Assembly: GCA_018814305.1 (NCBI GenBank)
Contig: JAHJAA010000072.1
Location: 1 to 35,121, forward strand
Length of the DNA stretch: 35,121 nt
Reading direction: 5' to 3'
Source of the DNA: Pseudomonadota bacterium
GTDB taxonomy: Bacteria > Desulfobacterota > Desulfobulbia > Desulfobulbales > JAGXFP01
Notes under the pieces: model-generated
The model's database searches: none
What the model was told of the DNA's origin: nothing
Seen by the model: the letters and a program-made list of their open reading frames with translations, nothing else
Shown: one piece after another, positions 1-8,667 of the stretch
How positions within the stretch are numbered: position 1 is the stretch's first letter
Layout of the letters: every line of letters begins with the position of its first letter
Translations under genes and position numbers: made by a program

Positions 1-534
1 CCACGGCAACTCTCTTTGCCGTTCGCGGAATAGGATCTCAAATAACCAAGCTTACTTCCCTGATGCTGAGGGGGCGTTGCCTCAACGTTCCCTCATTTTT
101 GGAGGATATACCTCCCTTAATTTGCGAGTTCGCTCTCAACAATGGACCTCGGATTTACCGATTCCGTCTGAAGCAAAACACATGGACCCGTTGTTTCAAA
201 CCGTTTCAAGTCTATCATTTGTCAAGAGGAAGTAAAAATCTCTGCAAATCTGATTTTAATTCAAATAATTCACAAAAAAGTCAAGAAGTCAATCCGATAC
301 CATGCAGAAGAGTTCAACCTGTAACCCCTGGATGATTAATGGAATAAATTCTAGTTCCTGTCCGGGGGACATGGGAGACCTTATGCTGTCTTTCCTTAGT
401 TTGCCAGGCCTTGTCCGTGTAGTCATGTCGTTATGTGGTCATCTCGTCTGGGCTCCGGTTAAAAAGAATCTTGACAATTCAAGGCTTCAAACGTAAAGAA
501 TGGTTTCGTCAGATAAAGACAAGATTGGACAAAA
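1..534. other. AT-rich stretch without a supportable gene
   Basis: No convincing coding region is seen here. The short open frames (for example 63-335 and 302-496) have no recognisable domains, low-complexity composition and no good ribosome binding site. The stretch is visibly richer in A+T than the operon that follows and probably holds the upstream control region of that operon. A sigma-70-like -35 hexamer (TTGACA) near its end is listed separately. A weak GG-N10-GC match (about 372-387, TGGGAGACCTTATGCT) also exists, but it matches the sigma-54 consensus poorly. Confidence 0.5.
471..499 (+). promoter_or_regulatory. candidate sigma-70 promoter of the hyf-like operon
   Basis: TTGACA at 471-476 is a perfect -35 hexamer. 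After 17 bases comes TAAAGA (494-499), which matches the -10 consensus in only three of six positions. It lies 35 bases before the ATG at 535. The -35 and spacing favour a promoter and the -10 weakens it. Confidence 0.35.
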
Positions 535-1221
535 ATGGACAGAATATTTATTTCATTGAAGGATGTTGCGGCAAACCTGGGTGTTTCTGAGAAAACCATC
601 TATCGGATGGTGAGCAACAATCAGATCCCCTTTGCCATCAAGATCGGCGGACAGTGGCGGTTCAAGGCGGATGAGATCGGTGGTTGGATCAATAGCCGAA
701 AGTCGGGGGGAGCTCCCCCCCTTGCGACGATCAACGATCGGATTACCCTGACCGAAGCGATTAACAATGGGGCGATTCTTTATCGACTCCACGGCAATAA
801 TCGGGATGAGGTCATCGATGAACTGCTGGCGGCGCTGCCGTACTCCCCGACCATTGATCCTGTCGCAACCAAGGTGTCGATCCTTTCCCGGGAGTCCATT
901 GCCTCGTCGTCATTGGACGGTATCGCCTTTATGGCAACGGCACAGGCCTTGCCAGTGTTTTTGGAGAGGACCATGATGATCCTGGCTTTTCTCGAAAAAC
1001 CGGTGAATTTCAAGGCCATGGACGGACGGAAAACCGAGGCGCTGTTTTTGGTGTTACCGGCCAATCCACCCGAGCAGGAGATTCTTGAACGACGCCTCCA
1101 GCGACTGACCATGGACCCGGAGTTTCGGGCCAGTCTGCGCAAGCAGATGACCCGCAAAAATCTCATTGATTTTATTGAGACCAGTGAGAAAGCGACCTTT
1201 CGGGGACCGGCGAAAAAATGA
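535..1221 (+). CDS. HTH (excisionase/MerR-like) regulator with degenerate PTS EIIA-like domain
   Basis: Predicted cytoplasmic DNA-binding regulator of 228 residues. Residues about 5-55 form the helix-turn-helix of the excisionase/HTH_17 family (SLKDVAANLGVSEKTIYRMV, then the GGQWRFKADEI wing). Residues about 70-220 resemble a PTS EIIA type-2 (PtsN-like) domain: the I-L-S-R-E-S-I-A-S-S-S-L-D-G-I-A run matches the EIIA segment before the active site, and the FLEKPVNFKAMDG segment also fits. Where EIIA has IPHGK with its phosphorylated His, this protein has FMATA (His replaced by Ala, about residue 134), so classical phosphotransfer is unlikely. The stop overlaps the start of the following membrane subunit (ATGA), so the regulator is translationally coupled to the complex and probably controls it. 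Ligand and DNA target are unknown. The start at 535 has only a weak Shine-Dalgarno sequence. Confidence 0.82.
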   Translation: MDRIFISLKDVAANLGVSEKTIYRMVSNNQIPFAIKIGGQWRFKADEIGGWINSRKSGGAPPLATINDRITLTEAINNGAILYRLHGNNRDEVIDELLAALPYSPTIDPVATKVSILSRESIASSSLDGIAFMATAQALPVFLERTMMILAFLEKPVNFKAMDGRKTEALFLVLPANPPEQEILERRLQRLTMDPEFRASLRKQMTRKNLIDFIETSEKATFRGPAKK

Positions 1222-3197
1222 ATCTGCTGTTTTGGTCATGGGGCATTCTGCTGGTCGGCGGTCTGGCGGCCCTGTTTCCTGGCCTGCCTCGACAATTCGC
1301 CCGGTGGCTCGGTTGTTGTTCCGCCGTGGCAGGTTGTATATTTGGCCTTGGGGCTACGATCGATTCCCTGGGCCATGGCCCGGCGACATACATGTATCCC
1401 TGGACCGTCCCTGGAGGGGCTGTCTCCCTGTCGATCGATGGACTGGCTGCCTTTTTTCTTGTGCCGATCTTCCTGATCGGCCTCCTGGGCGCGATCTATG
1501 GGTTCGGGTATTTAGCTGATTCATCTTCCCGGACTCCCGGGAAGATCTGGTTTTTTTATAACCTCCTGATCCTCTCCATGACCCTCGTGGTGACGGCGGC
1601 CAACGGGATGCTTTTTCTGGTGGCGTGGGAAGTTATGTCTTTGAGCTCATTTTTTCTGGTTATTGATGATCATAAGCAATCCGAAGTTCGCCGAGCCGGA
1701 TTGCTTTATTTGCTGGCCACCCATCTGGGCGGGGCCTGCCTCTTTGCCTTTTTTCTCGGGGCCGGCACTCTATGCGGCAGCCTGGAATTTTCCGTCTTTT
1801 CGAGGCTTGCAACCCTTCCACCAATTGCGGCATCAACCCTCTTTTGCTTGATGCTCCTTGGTTTCGGAAGCAAAGCGGGCCTCTTTCCCCTGCATGTCTG
1901 GTTGCCCGAGGCCCACCCGGCCGCGCCCAGCCATGTTTCGGCGTTAATGTCCGGAGCGATGGTCAAGGTAGGGATTTACGGAATGCTTCGCATGCTGTCA
2001 TTTTTTTCGGTGACCCCGGCCTGGTGGGGCTGGCTGATGATCGTGGCCGGCCTCGGCGGCGCCCTGTTCGGGATCGGGATGGCTGCCACTCAGTCTGACC
2101 TAAAACGGAGTCTGGGATATTCCACCGTGGAGAATATCGGGATCATTTTTTTTGCTTTGGGATTCTGGTTAATCGCCCGGGCCGAGGGACATACCCTGGC
2201 CGCGTCCCTGGCGCTGACCGGCGGTCTTCTCCATATCTGGAATCACGCCCTGTTCAAAAGTCTGCTCTTCTTTGGCGCCGGTTCGATCCTTCATGGCAGC
2301 GGGTCACGAAATCTGAACCGGATGGGTGGCTTGCTCGGCCGTATGCCGGTAACCGGCCTGACCCTGGTTGCCGGGGCCATGGCGGTGGGGGCGCTGCCTC
2401 CCATGAACGGATTAGTGGGGGAGTGGTTTATCTATCGGGCCCTAATTGAATCGGGGGGAGAGGCCCAAGGGATGGCGGGATTTTACCCGCTTGTTCTAAT
2501 GGGGCTCCTGGCCCTGGTCGGAGGCATGGTCATTCTCGTCTTTACCCGGCTGATCGGGATTGCCTTACTCGGTCAGCCCCACCACCACTCCGCGACTACG
2601 GCCCATGAGTCGGGGTGGCCCATGCTTGCTCCCATGATGGTTCTGACCGGACTCTGCTTGGTCGCAGGGGTGCTGCCGACCCTGTTGATGGGGCCGGTTG
2701 CCGCTGCCGGTGCAATCCTTGGCCATCCTCTGCTCCTGCCAAGGAAAGAATGGATTTCGGCAATGTGGCTAGGACTTGGCGGGGGTGGAATCATTCTGAT
2801 GATTGGAATGGTTGTAATCGTAACGAAAATATTTTCGCGAAAAGGTTCGGTGGGATCGGCCTCGACCTGGGGGTGTGGATTCCAAGTACCAACATTCCGG
2901 ATGTCGTACAGTGCCGAAGGCTATGTGGAACTGGCCCAGAAAGGATTGTTCTGCAGCTGTCTGCGTCCTCAAATCAGCGGAGGGCGAGCGATCAGCCTCT
3001 TTCCCGGGCCTGCAGAACTGTTCCATCGTTCAACCGATTTAGTCCTGACCAGATTGTATCACCCAGTCTTTGCCCGAAGCGCCGATCTCTGTAGCCGGTT
3101 ACGAAGAGTTCAGGCCGGGATCGTTCATCTCTATCTCTTCTATATCTTTCTGGCCACCATCCTGCTGTTGGGGTGGGTGGCTCACTTTCAAGGTTGA
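1218..3197 (+). CDS. hyfB-like: Hyf/Ehr-type membrane subunit, NuoL/HyfB-like antiporter module (first copy)
   Basis: A 659-residue polytopic inner-membrane protein of the proton_antipo_M (NuoL/MrpA/HyfB) family. It is expected to be a proton- or sodium-translocating arm of a respiratory complex. Seen in the sequence: many hydrophobic helices, the family signature LPEAHPAAPSHVSALMSGAM (about residues 229-248), DLKRSLGYSTVENIGII (about 294-310), the NHALFKSLLFFGAG block, and the HyfB-type C-terminal STWGCGF motif. The ATG overlaps the stop of the upstream regulator. A 110-base gap separates it from the next gene, with a candidate internal promoter. A second, diverged homologue sits at 8727-10709, so the complex has two NuoL-like subunits. 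Family assignment is firm; the transported ion is not known. Confidence 0.93.
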   Translation: MNLLFWSWGILLVGGLAALFPGLPRQFARWLGCCSAVAGCIFGLGATIDSLGHGPATYMYPWTVPGGAVSLSIDGLAAFFLVPIFLIGLLGAIYGFGYLADSSSRTPGKIWFFYNLLILSMTLVVTAANGMLFLVAWEVMSLSSFFLVIDDHKQSEVRRAGLLYLLATHLGGACLFAFFLGAGTLCGSLEFSVFSRLATLPPIAASTLFCLMLLGFGSKAGLFPLHVWLPEAHPAAPSHVSALMSGAMVKVGIYGMLRMLSFFSVTPAWWGWLMIVAGLGGALFGIGMAATQSDLKRSLGYSTVENIGIIFFALGFWLIARAEGHTLAASLALTGGLLHIWNHALFKSLLFFGAGSILHGSGSRNLNRMGGLLGRMPVTGLTLVAGAMAVGALPPMNGLVGEWFIYRALIESGGEAQGMAGFYPLVLMGLLALVGGMVILVFTRLIGIALLGQPHHHSATTAHESGWPMLAPMMVLTGLCLVAGVLPTLLMGPVAAAGAILGHPLLLPRKEWISAMWLGLGGGGIILMIGMVVIVTKIFSRKGSVGSASTWGCGFQVPTFRMSYSAEGYVELAQKGLFCSCLRPQISGGRAISLFPGPAELFHRSTDLVLTRLYHPVFARSADLCSRLRRVQAGIVHLYLFYIFLATILLLGWVAHFQG

Positions 3198-3261
3198 GGT
3201 CGAACCGGGATGATCATTTGTATTCTTATATCCTTGCAGAACAGGCTCCCTGCTCTACGCT

Positions 3262-3276
3262 GGGGACTGTGTTTGC
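3262..3276 (+). promoter_or_regulatory. candidate sigma-54 promoter (weak) before hyfC-like gene
   Basis: GG at 3263-3264 and TTGC at 3273-3276 have the exact -24/-12 spacing (ten bases between GG and GC). The -24 half (GGGGACT) matches TGGCACG only partly. The predicted start (about 3288) would leave a 20-base leader before the ATG at 3308, which carries an AGGAG ribosome binding site. GG-N10-GC is common by chance, so this is tentative. Confidence 0.3.
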
Positions 3277-3307
3277 CAAATAATTTTCTGCAATCAGGAG
3301 TTTCATC

Positions 3308-4219
3308 ATGATCCTTCGTCTGTTGCTCCATCTCCTGTTGCTCTTCATGCTTGCCCCGTTATTGGCGGGGATTATCGGCAAGACCAAAGCCACCTTTGCC
3401 GGACGAACCGGGGTGCCCTTTTTTCAGCTGTATTGGGATCTTGGCAAGCTCTTCAAGAAAGGGGTGGTGATCAGTCGGACAACTTCCTGGATCTTTCGGA
3501 CCGGACCGGTGATCGGACTGGCCGTTCCACTTCTAGCCGCTCTATTTTTACCCTTCGGACCAGTCGGGGCGGTATTCAGCTTCAACGGGGATCTGATTTT
3601 CTTTGTTTATCTTTTTGCCCTGGCCCGATTTTTCACGGCCACGGCGGCCCTTGATACCGGATCATCGTTCGAGGGAATGGGTGCCGTCCGGGAGGTCACC
3701 TTCTCCTGTCTGGTCGAGCCGACCCTCTTTTTTATCTTGATCGTCCTGGTGCGTCTTTCCGGCTCCTTGACCCTTTCTGGAATGTTCGGACCCACCCTGG
3801 TTGCCAGCTGGCATAGTGCCGGAGCCTCCTTGATCATCATCCTGGTCTGTCTTCTGGTGGTAACCCTGGTGGAAAATTGCCGGATCCCCTTTGACGATCC
3901 CAATACCCATTTGGAACTGACTATGATTCATGAGGTTATGGTTCTTGATCACAGCGGCCCAGATCTCGGACTGATTCTCTATGGGGCTGCAATGAAACTT
4001 CTGATCTTCGGGGCCATGTTGGTGCGCTTGATTTTGCCCTTCTCTCTGGGCAACTTCTGGCTGGATCTAATGCTGTTTATCGTCGGTCTCTGCGGACTCG
4101 CAGGGTTGATCGGGGTGATCGAATCGATCATGGCCCGGCTGCAGCTGCTGCGAATCCCGCAGTTGTTGATCGGCACCTCGTTGCTCTCTTTTTTCTCCGT
4201 GATTCTGCTGTTGAGGTGA
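3308..4219 (+). CDS. hyfC-like: Hyf/Ehr-type membrane subunit, NuoH/HyfC-like
   Basis: A 303-residue inner-membrane protein of the respiratory-chain NADH dehydrogenase subunit 1 family (NuoH/HyfC/HycD/EchB). In related complexes this subunit joins the Fe-S arm to the membrane arm. It has about eight hydrophobic helices. The charged loop after the first helix (KTKATFAGRTGVPFFQLYWD) and the acidic motif ENCRIPFDDPNTHLELTMIHE (about residues 189-209) are diagnostic. The latter corresponds to the NuoH loop that forms the quinone/cluster-side cavity. AGGAG lies seven bases before the ATG. The next gene follows after three bases. Confidence 0.93.
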   Translation: MILRLLLHLLLLFMLAPLLAGIIGKTKATFAGRTGVPFFQLYWDLGKLFKKGVVISRTTSWIFRTGPVIGLAVPLLAALFLPFGPVGAVFSFNGDLIFFVYLFALARFFTATAALDTGSSFEGMGAVREVTFSCLVEPTLFFILIVLVRLSGSLTLSGMFGPTLVASWHSAGASLIIILVCLLVVTLVENCRIPFDDPNTHLELTMIHEVMVLDHSGPDLGLILYGAAMKLLIFGAMLVRLILPFSLGNFWLDLMLFIVGLCGLAGLIGVIESIMARLQLLRIPQLLIGTSLLSFFSVILLLR

Positions 4220-4222
4220 TGG

Positions 4223-4861
4223 ATGGAAAATTTTGCCAATATTCTGCTGTTACTCGTGATCCTGCTCAATTTTTTTATCCTGGGTTCAGCCCGGCTCGGG
4301 GCCTGTATTCGGTCGGTGGCCCTGCAGGGGGCGATGCTCTCGCTGGTCCCGGTCCTCTTGCACCATGGCTCGCCCCACTCACTCATTTTGGGGGGAGCCG
4401 CCCTGCTCCTCAAAGGTTTCTTCATGCCCTGGCTCTTGTTCCGAGCCATTCGCCAGGTTCAGATTCGCCGGGAGATCGAACCAATGATCGGCTATGTCCC
4501 GACCCTGTTACTGGGGACCCTGGCCACGGCCGGCGCTTTTATTTTCAGTGATCAGCTGCCATTAATCGAGGCCCACAAAGGATCCCTTGCCATCCCCTGC
4601 GGACTGGCCACCCTGGCTGCAGGTTTTTTGATGCTCATCACCCGGCGCAAGGCTCTGACCCAGGCTCTGGGGTATCTGATCTTTGAAAACGGGATCTATA
4701 TTTTCGGGGTGCTCCTCTCTGAGGCCCTGCCCCTAATGGTTGAGGCCGGGGTCTTGCTCGATCTGCTGGCGGCAATATTCGTGATCGGCATTGTCATGAA
4801 CCAGATCAATCGGGAGTTCGCCTCCCTGAATGTCCAGAATTTATCGTCACTGAGGGAATAA
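4223..4861 (+). CDS. hyfE-like: Hyf/Ehr-type membrane subunit, HyfE-like
   Basis: A 212-residue hydrophobic protein with about seven transmembrane segments, matching hydrogenase-4 component E (HyfE) in length, hydropathy and genome position between HyfC-like and HyfF-like genes. HyfE resembles a NuoK-like (MrpC-like) subunit extended by extra helices. A conserved-looking acidic stretch (EAGVLLDLLAAIFVIGIVMNQI, about residues 174-195) sits in the last helix region and could take part in ion translocation. It lies three bases after the HyfC-like gene and two bases before the HyfF-like gene. The assignment rests mostly on context and hydropathy. Confidence 0.85.
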   Translation: MENFANILLLLVILLNFFILGSARLGACIRSVALQGAMLSLVPVLLHHGSPHSLILGGAALLLKGFFMPWLLFRAIRQVQIRREIEPMIGYVPTLLLGTLATAGAFIFSDQLPLIEAHKGSLAIPCGLATLAAGFLMLITRRKALTQALGYLIFENGIYIFGVLLSEALPLMVEAGVLLDLLAAIFVIGIVMNQINREFASLNVQNLSSLRE

Positions 4862-4862
4862 T

Positions 4863-6290
4863 ATGCAGTATCTCCTGGTCATAGTCCCTATTCTTGGCGG
4901 TCTGATTGCCCTGGCCCTGCCCTCAGACCGCTTTAGACCCTGGCTCCTGCCGCTCTGCGGTTTTATCCATCTCACCCTGGTTCTGACGATACTCATTCAG
5001 GGGGCACCCGATCCGGGGGGGCATTGGCTGGGAATTGATGCCTTAAGCCGGTTACTCCTGCTCCTGATCAGTCTGCTCTTTGTCAGTTGCGCGGTGTATG
5101 GGGTGGGCTATCTCCGTTTCCGTCTGGCCTGGGGTAACCGGGTCTTTGTCACGTGTCTGCTCTTCTTCTTGGCGGCCATGAGTCTTGCCGCCCTGGCCCG
5201 TCATTTAGGAATTCTTTGGGTTGCGGTGGAGGCCACCACCCTGGCCAGCGCGCCATTGATTTACTACAACCGCAACCGACTCTCCATTGAAGCCACTTGG
5301 AAATACCTGCTGCTCTGCTCAGTGGGGATCGCCCTGGCCATGCTCGGGATCCTTTTCGTGGCCTATGCCGCCATGCCCAGCGACCCGATCAGTCTGCAGT
5401 TCGATGATATGCTGCGAGAGGCTGCCGGTTATTCCCGGACCTGGCTTCGGGCCGGATTCGTCTTCCTGCTGATCGGTTTCGGCACCAAGGTCGGTTTTGC
5501 CCCACTCCATACCTGGAAGCCCGATGCCTACGGCGAAGCGCCGGGGATGGTCGGCGCCTTGCTGGCCGGAGGGCTGACCAGCGTCGCCTTTCTTGCCCTG
5601 CTCCGTACCATGCAGATCATGATTGCGGCCCATGAGGGGGTAGTAGCCCACCAGGCCTTCCTCATCATGGGATTTGTTTCGTTGTTCTTTGCGGCCGTCT
5701 TTGTCATCCGTCAACCTGATTTCAAGCGGCTGCTTGCATACTCCAGTGTGGAGCATATGGGAATCCTCGCCATCGGGGTGGGGATTGGGGGAATAGCTAC
5801 CTTTGGGGCCATGCTCCACATGATGAATAATGCTTTGACCAAGGGGGTGCTGTTTCTGTCGGCCGGCAATATCCACCGCAGGTTCAATAGCAAGGTGGCC
5901 AGCGAGGTGCGGGGGGCGGTATCCGTGGTGCCGCTTTCGGCCTGCCTGTTCCTCGCCGGTTTTCTGGCAATCACCGGTTCCCCGCCCTTTGGGCTTTTTA
6001 TCAGTGAGTTCACTATTCTTCAGGGGATCTTTGCCACCGGCCATTATGCCGCCGGGGCCTATTTCCTGACCATGCTTGCAGTCATCTTTATCGGAATGGC
6101 AACCACCATCCTGACGGTGGTCTTCGGCACCCCCCTGGAAGGGCGGAAGCAGACCGAATACCGGGATTCCTGGCTGACCGGGGGGGCGCCGCTTTTTCTT
6201 CTGGGCCTGGTTCTGCTGATGGGTATTGTTCTGCCGGAGCCGGTCCGGAGGATCTTTATCGATGCCGCCGCCCTGGTGGAGGGCCTGTGA
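4863..6290 (+). CDS. hyfF-like: Hyf/Ehr-type membrane subunit, HyfF/NuoN-like antiporter module
   Basis: A 475-residue proton_antipo_M protein, shorter than the two HyfB-like subunits and typical of hydrogenase-4 component F. Seen: about fourteen hydrophobic helices, the VEATTLASAPLIYYNR motif (E in helix 5, about residue 121), FGTKVGFAPLHTWKPDAYGEAP (about 208-229) with the conserved Lys, PDFKRLLAYSSVEHMG, and an MMNNALTKGVLFLSAGN helix. It is the third antiporter-like module of the complex. The stop codon TGA at 6288-6290 overlaps the ATG of the large subunit, so the two are translationally coupled. Confidence 0.93.
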   Translation: MQYLLVIVPILGGLIALALPSDRFRPWLLPLCGFIHLTLVLTILIQGAPDPGGHWLGIDALSRLLLLLISLLFVSCAVYGVGYLRFRLAWGNRVFVTCLLFFLAAMSLAALARHLGILWVAVEATTLASAPLIYYNRNRLSIEATWKYLLLCSVGIALAMLGILFVAYAAMPSDPISLQFDDMLREAAGYSRTWLRAGFVFLLIGFGTKVGFAPLHTWKPDAYGEAPGMVGALLAGGLTSVAFLALLRTMQIMIAAHEGVVAHQAFLIMGFVSLFFAAVFVIRQPDFKRLLAYSSVEHMGILAIGVGIGGIATFGAMLHMMNNALTKGVLFLSAGNIHRRFNSKVASEVRGAVSVVPLSACLFLAGFLAITGSPPFGLFISEFTILQGIFATGHYAAGAYFLTMLAVIFIGMATTILTVVFGTPLEGRKQTEYRDSWLTGGAPLFLLGLVLLMGIVLPEPVRRIFIDAAALVEGL

Positions 6291-7816
6291 TGACTGAATC
6301 AGTTTATTTGAAAAACGGCGGCATGACCCCAGTCGCCGCCATTCCCCGTCTAGAGTATGGCGATTTCGGTCAAGCCATCGTAACCCAAGTCCAAAAAGGG
6401 CAGGCCCGGGTGGCCGCCTATTTTGCCGTTCTTAGCGATGAGCCGGGGGCCGTTCTGGAGATCTTTGCGATCCTGGCCCGAGAACGGCATGGGGACCTGG
6501 CCGTCTTTCGAACCCTGGTGGGAGAGCGCTTTGAGTCATTGACCCCGAACTGTTCCCAGGTTCATCTGTTTGAGCGGGAGATTGCCGAACAGTTCGGGGT
6601 GATCCCGGAGGGGCATCCCTGGCTGAAACCGGTTCGCTTCCACCGTTCCTGGCGACCGGACCATGATGCCTGGGGCCGAGACCCCGCAGCCCATCCCCTG
6701 GTTGGGGACCTTGATTTTTACCGGATCGACGGTGACGGGGTCCATGAAGTAGCGGTGGGGCCGGTCCATGCCGGGGTCATCGAACCGGGTCATTTCCGTT
6801 TCCAGTGCTACGGAGAAACGGTTATGCATCTGGAGATCTCCCTGGGGTATCAGCATCGTGATCTTGAAAGGATGTTGCTGGGGGGGCCGCATCCCGCCAC
6901 CCCCTCACAGATTGAGACCATCGGCGGCGATAGCACTGTTGCCCATATGAGCGCCTACAGCAAGGTCATCGAGGGACTGACCGGCTGCCCGGCGCCAGCT
7001 CGGGCCAAGGCGATCAGGGCCCTTGGCTTGGAGCTTGAGCGATTGGCCAATCATGTCGGGGATCTCGGCGCCTTGTCCGGTGATGTGGGGTTCCTGCCCA
7101 CCGCGTCATACTGCGGTCGGTTACGGGGGGATTATCTCAACATGACCGCCCACCTCTGCGGCAGTCGTTTCGGCCGGGGGCTGGTTCGGCCCGGTGGGGT
7201 TTTGTTCGATCTGCAATCGTCGCTCTCTGCCCGGATTCTAGCCGCGCTGGAAGATTGTGAAGCCAATACCATCGGGGCTATCCGGCTCTTTTTTGACACC
7301 CCGTCAGTGTTGAGCCGTTTGGAGGGGATTGGTCGGTTATCCCGTTCCGCCGCCGAAGATTTAGGACTGGTTGGGGTGGCAGCCAAGGCCTGCGGGGTTC
7401 CCCGGGACTGTCGTTTCTTTTTCCCCACCGGCATCTATCAGCAGGAATTCGATGAATTGATTACCGATGAAAACGGTGATGTCTTTGCCCGGGCCCGGGT
7501 CAGAAGCCGGGAGGTGGAGGTCTCACTGGGGCTCGTCCGGCGGATTCTCGGCAATTTACCCAAGGGAGAGACCATGATTCCGATGGGGCCTCTGCCGCCG
7601 GAGAGTCTGGCGGTAACCCTGGTTGAGGGCTGGCGTGGTGAGGTAGTTCATGTGGGATTGACCGATGGGACCGGGTCTTTTCGCCGGTATAAGATCGTCG
7701 ACCCCTCGTTTCACAACTGGAGTGGCCTGGCCTTGGCCCTGCGCGACCAGCAGATCTCTGATTTTCCGTTATGCAATAAGAGTTTCAACCTGTCGTATGC
7801 TGGTTTTGACTTATAA
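6290..7816 (+). CDS. hyfG-like: NuoCD-fused, HyfG/EhrL-like large subunit lacking all Ni-binding cysteines
   Basis: About 508 residues. Residues 1-135 match the NuoC/30-kDa domain and about 150-508 match the NuoD/[NiFe]-hydrogenase large subunit of group 4 (HycE/HyfG). Group 4 enzymes bind Ni with CGIC near the middle and CxxC at the C terminus. Here the equivalents are IGGDS (Gly about 212, Ser about 215) and LSYAGFDL (Ser about 502, Gly about 505), so all four ligands are gone. There is also no C-terminal maturation peptide after the second motif. Surrounding family features persist (HRDLER, LELERLANHVGDLGALSGD, SFHNWSG). Hydrogen chemistry is therefore excluded, as in the Ehr (energy-converting hydrogenase-related) complexes known in Geobacter and relatives. 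The ATG at 6290 was preferred to the GTG at 6287 because it forms a TGATG overlap with the previous stop. Confidence 0.93.
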   Translation: MTESVYLKNGGMTPVAAIPRLEYGDFGQAIVTQVQKGQARVAAYFAVLSDEPGAVLEIFAILARERHGDLAVFRTLVGERFESLTPNCSQVHLFEREIAEQFGVIPEGHPWLKPVRFHRSWRPDHDAWGRDPAAHPLVGDLDFYRIDGDGVHEVAVGPVHAGVIEPGHFRFQCYGETVMHLEISLGYQHRDLERMLLGGPHPATPSQIETIGGDSTVAHMSAYSKVIEGLTGCPAPARAKAIRALGLELERLANHVGDLGALSGDVGFLPTASYCGRLRGDYLNMTAHLCGSRFGRGLVRPGGVLFDLQSSLSARILAALEDCEANTIGAIRLFFDTPSVLSRLEGIGRLSRSAAEDLGLVGVAAKACGVPRDCRFFFPTGIYQQEFDELITDENGDVFARARVRSREVEVSLGLVRRILGNLPKGETMIPMGPLPPESLAVTLVEGWRGEVVHVGLTDGTGSFRRYKIVDPSFHNWSGLALALRDQQISDFPLCNKSFNLSYAGFDL

Positions 7817-7825
7817 GGTGATTTT

Positions 7826-8575
7826 ATGATTCAGGTGTTGCTTGAACGATATCGACAGGGGTTTCGGACCGGGGCGTTTCCCAGGCTGGAGCCGGTTTTG
7901 CCGGAGCGTTTTCGGGGGTTGCCGATATTTGGAGGTTGTCCAGCCAACTGCCGGGAATGTGAGACCACCTGCCCGTTCGGGGCCTGCCAGGTTGTCGACA
8001 GTCAGGTGATCGTCGATCTTGGCCGATGTCTGTTCTGTGCCGATTGCCCTGCCTGTGTTCATGGTCGGCTATCGTTCTCCACTGAGTATCGTCTGGCCGC
8101 CGACCGTCGTGAAGGGTTGAGGTATGGCGGAGGGACCTATTCACCGGCTGAGGGCCTGGAACCAAAGCTCAAAAAGCTCTTTGGGCGCTCCCTTAAATTG
8201 CGCCAGGTTTCCGCCGGTGGATGCAATGGGTGTGAGGCGGACTGCAATGTTCTCGGCACCCTGGTCTTTGATCTGGGCCGCTTCGGCATCCAGTTTGTCG
8301 CCTCCCCCCGCCATGCCGACGGGATCCTGGTGACCGGACCGGTCAATGAAAATATGCGAAGCGCCCTCCTCGATACCTATGCGGCCATCCCGGAGCCGAA
8401 AATTGTCATCGCCTCCGGAGCCTGCGCCATCAGTGGCGGTCCCTACCAGGAGAGTACTGAAGGATGCCGGGGAGTCAGTGAACTAGTACCGGTGGATCTT
8501 TTTGTCCCTGGATGCCCGCCCCATCCCTATACCTTGTTGGACGGGTTATTGCGGATGCTGGGGAAAAGAAAATGA
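7826..8575 (+). CDS. hyfI-like: Fused two-[4Fe-4S] ferredoxin and NuoB/HyfI-like small subunit
   Basis: A 249-residue iron-sulfur protein that joins two functions usually on separate HyfH and HyfI polypeptides. Residues about 35-80 carry a ferredoxin-like pattern: Cys 38, 42, 45, 49 and Cys 68, 71, 74, 77, enough for two [4Fe-4S] clusters. Residues about 120-245 are NuoB-like, with the ligands of the proximal N2-type cluster preserved: CNGCE (133, 136), the Cys in SGACAISGG (200) and PGCPPHP (230). Electrons would run from the ferredoxin part to the N2-like cluster at the interface with the large subunit. AAGGTG precedes the ATG by six bases. A gap of about 150 bases follows before the last subunit. 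Confidence 0.92.
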   Translation: MIQVLLERYRQGFRTGAFPRLEPVLPERFRGLPIFGGCPANCRECETTCPFGACQVVDSQVIVDLGRCLFCADCPACVHGRLSFSTEYRLAADRREGLRYGGGTYSPAEGLEPKLKKLFGRSLKLRQVSAGGCNGCEADCNVLGTLVFDLGRFGIQFVASPRHADGILVTGPVNENMRSALLDTYAAIPEPKIVIASGACAISGGPYQESTEGCRGVSELVPVDLFVPGCPPHPYTLLDGLLRMLGKRK

Positions 8576-8667
8576 AAAGAGGGCCTCAAGTTAAAAGTTC
8601 ATAAAATACCTATTGTTGTGGAATCTTTTTTACAATCGGATAGGGGTGTTTGAAGCGGTATCCAGAG

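Noticed and set aside
63-496. Two short plus-strand open frames at the left edge
   Set aside because: No domain, no ribosome binding site and unusual composition; treated as non-coding.
5319-6044. Long minus-strand open frame opposite the HyfF-like gene
   Set aside because: Shadow of a GC-rich membrane-protein gene; its translation is Gly/His/Gln-rich with no domain.
6290-8575. A working [NiFe] hydrogenase
   Set aside because: All four Ni ligands are absent from the large subunit, and no maturation peptide or hyp genes are seen in the window.
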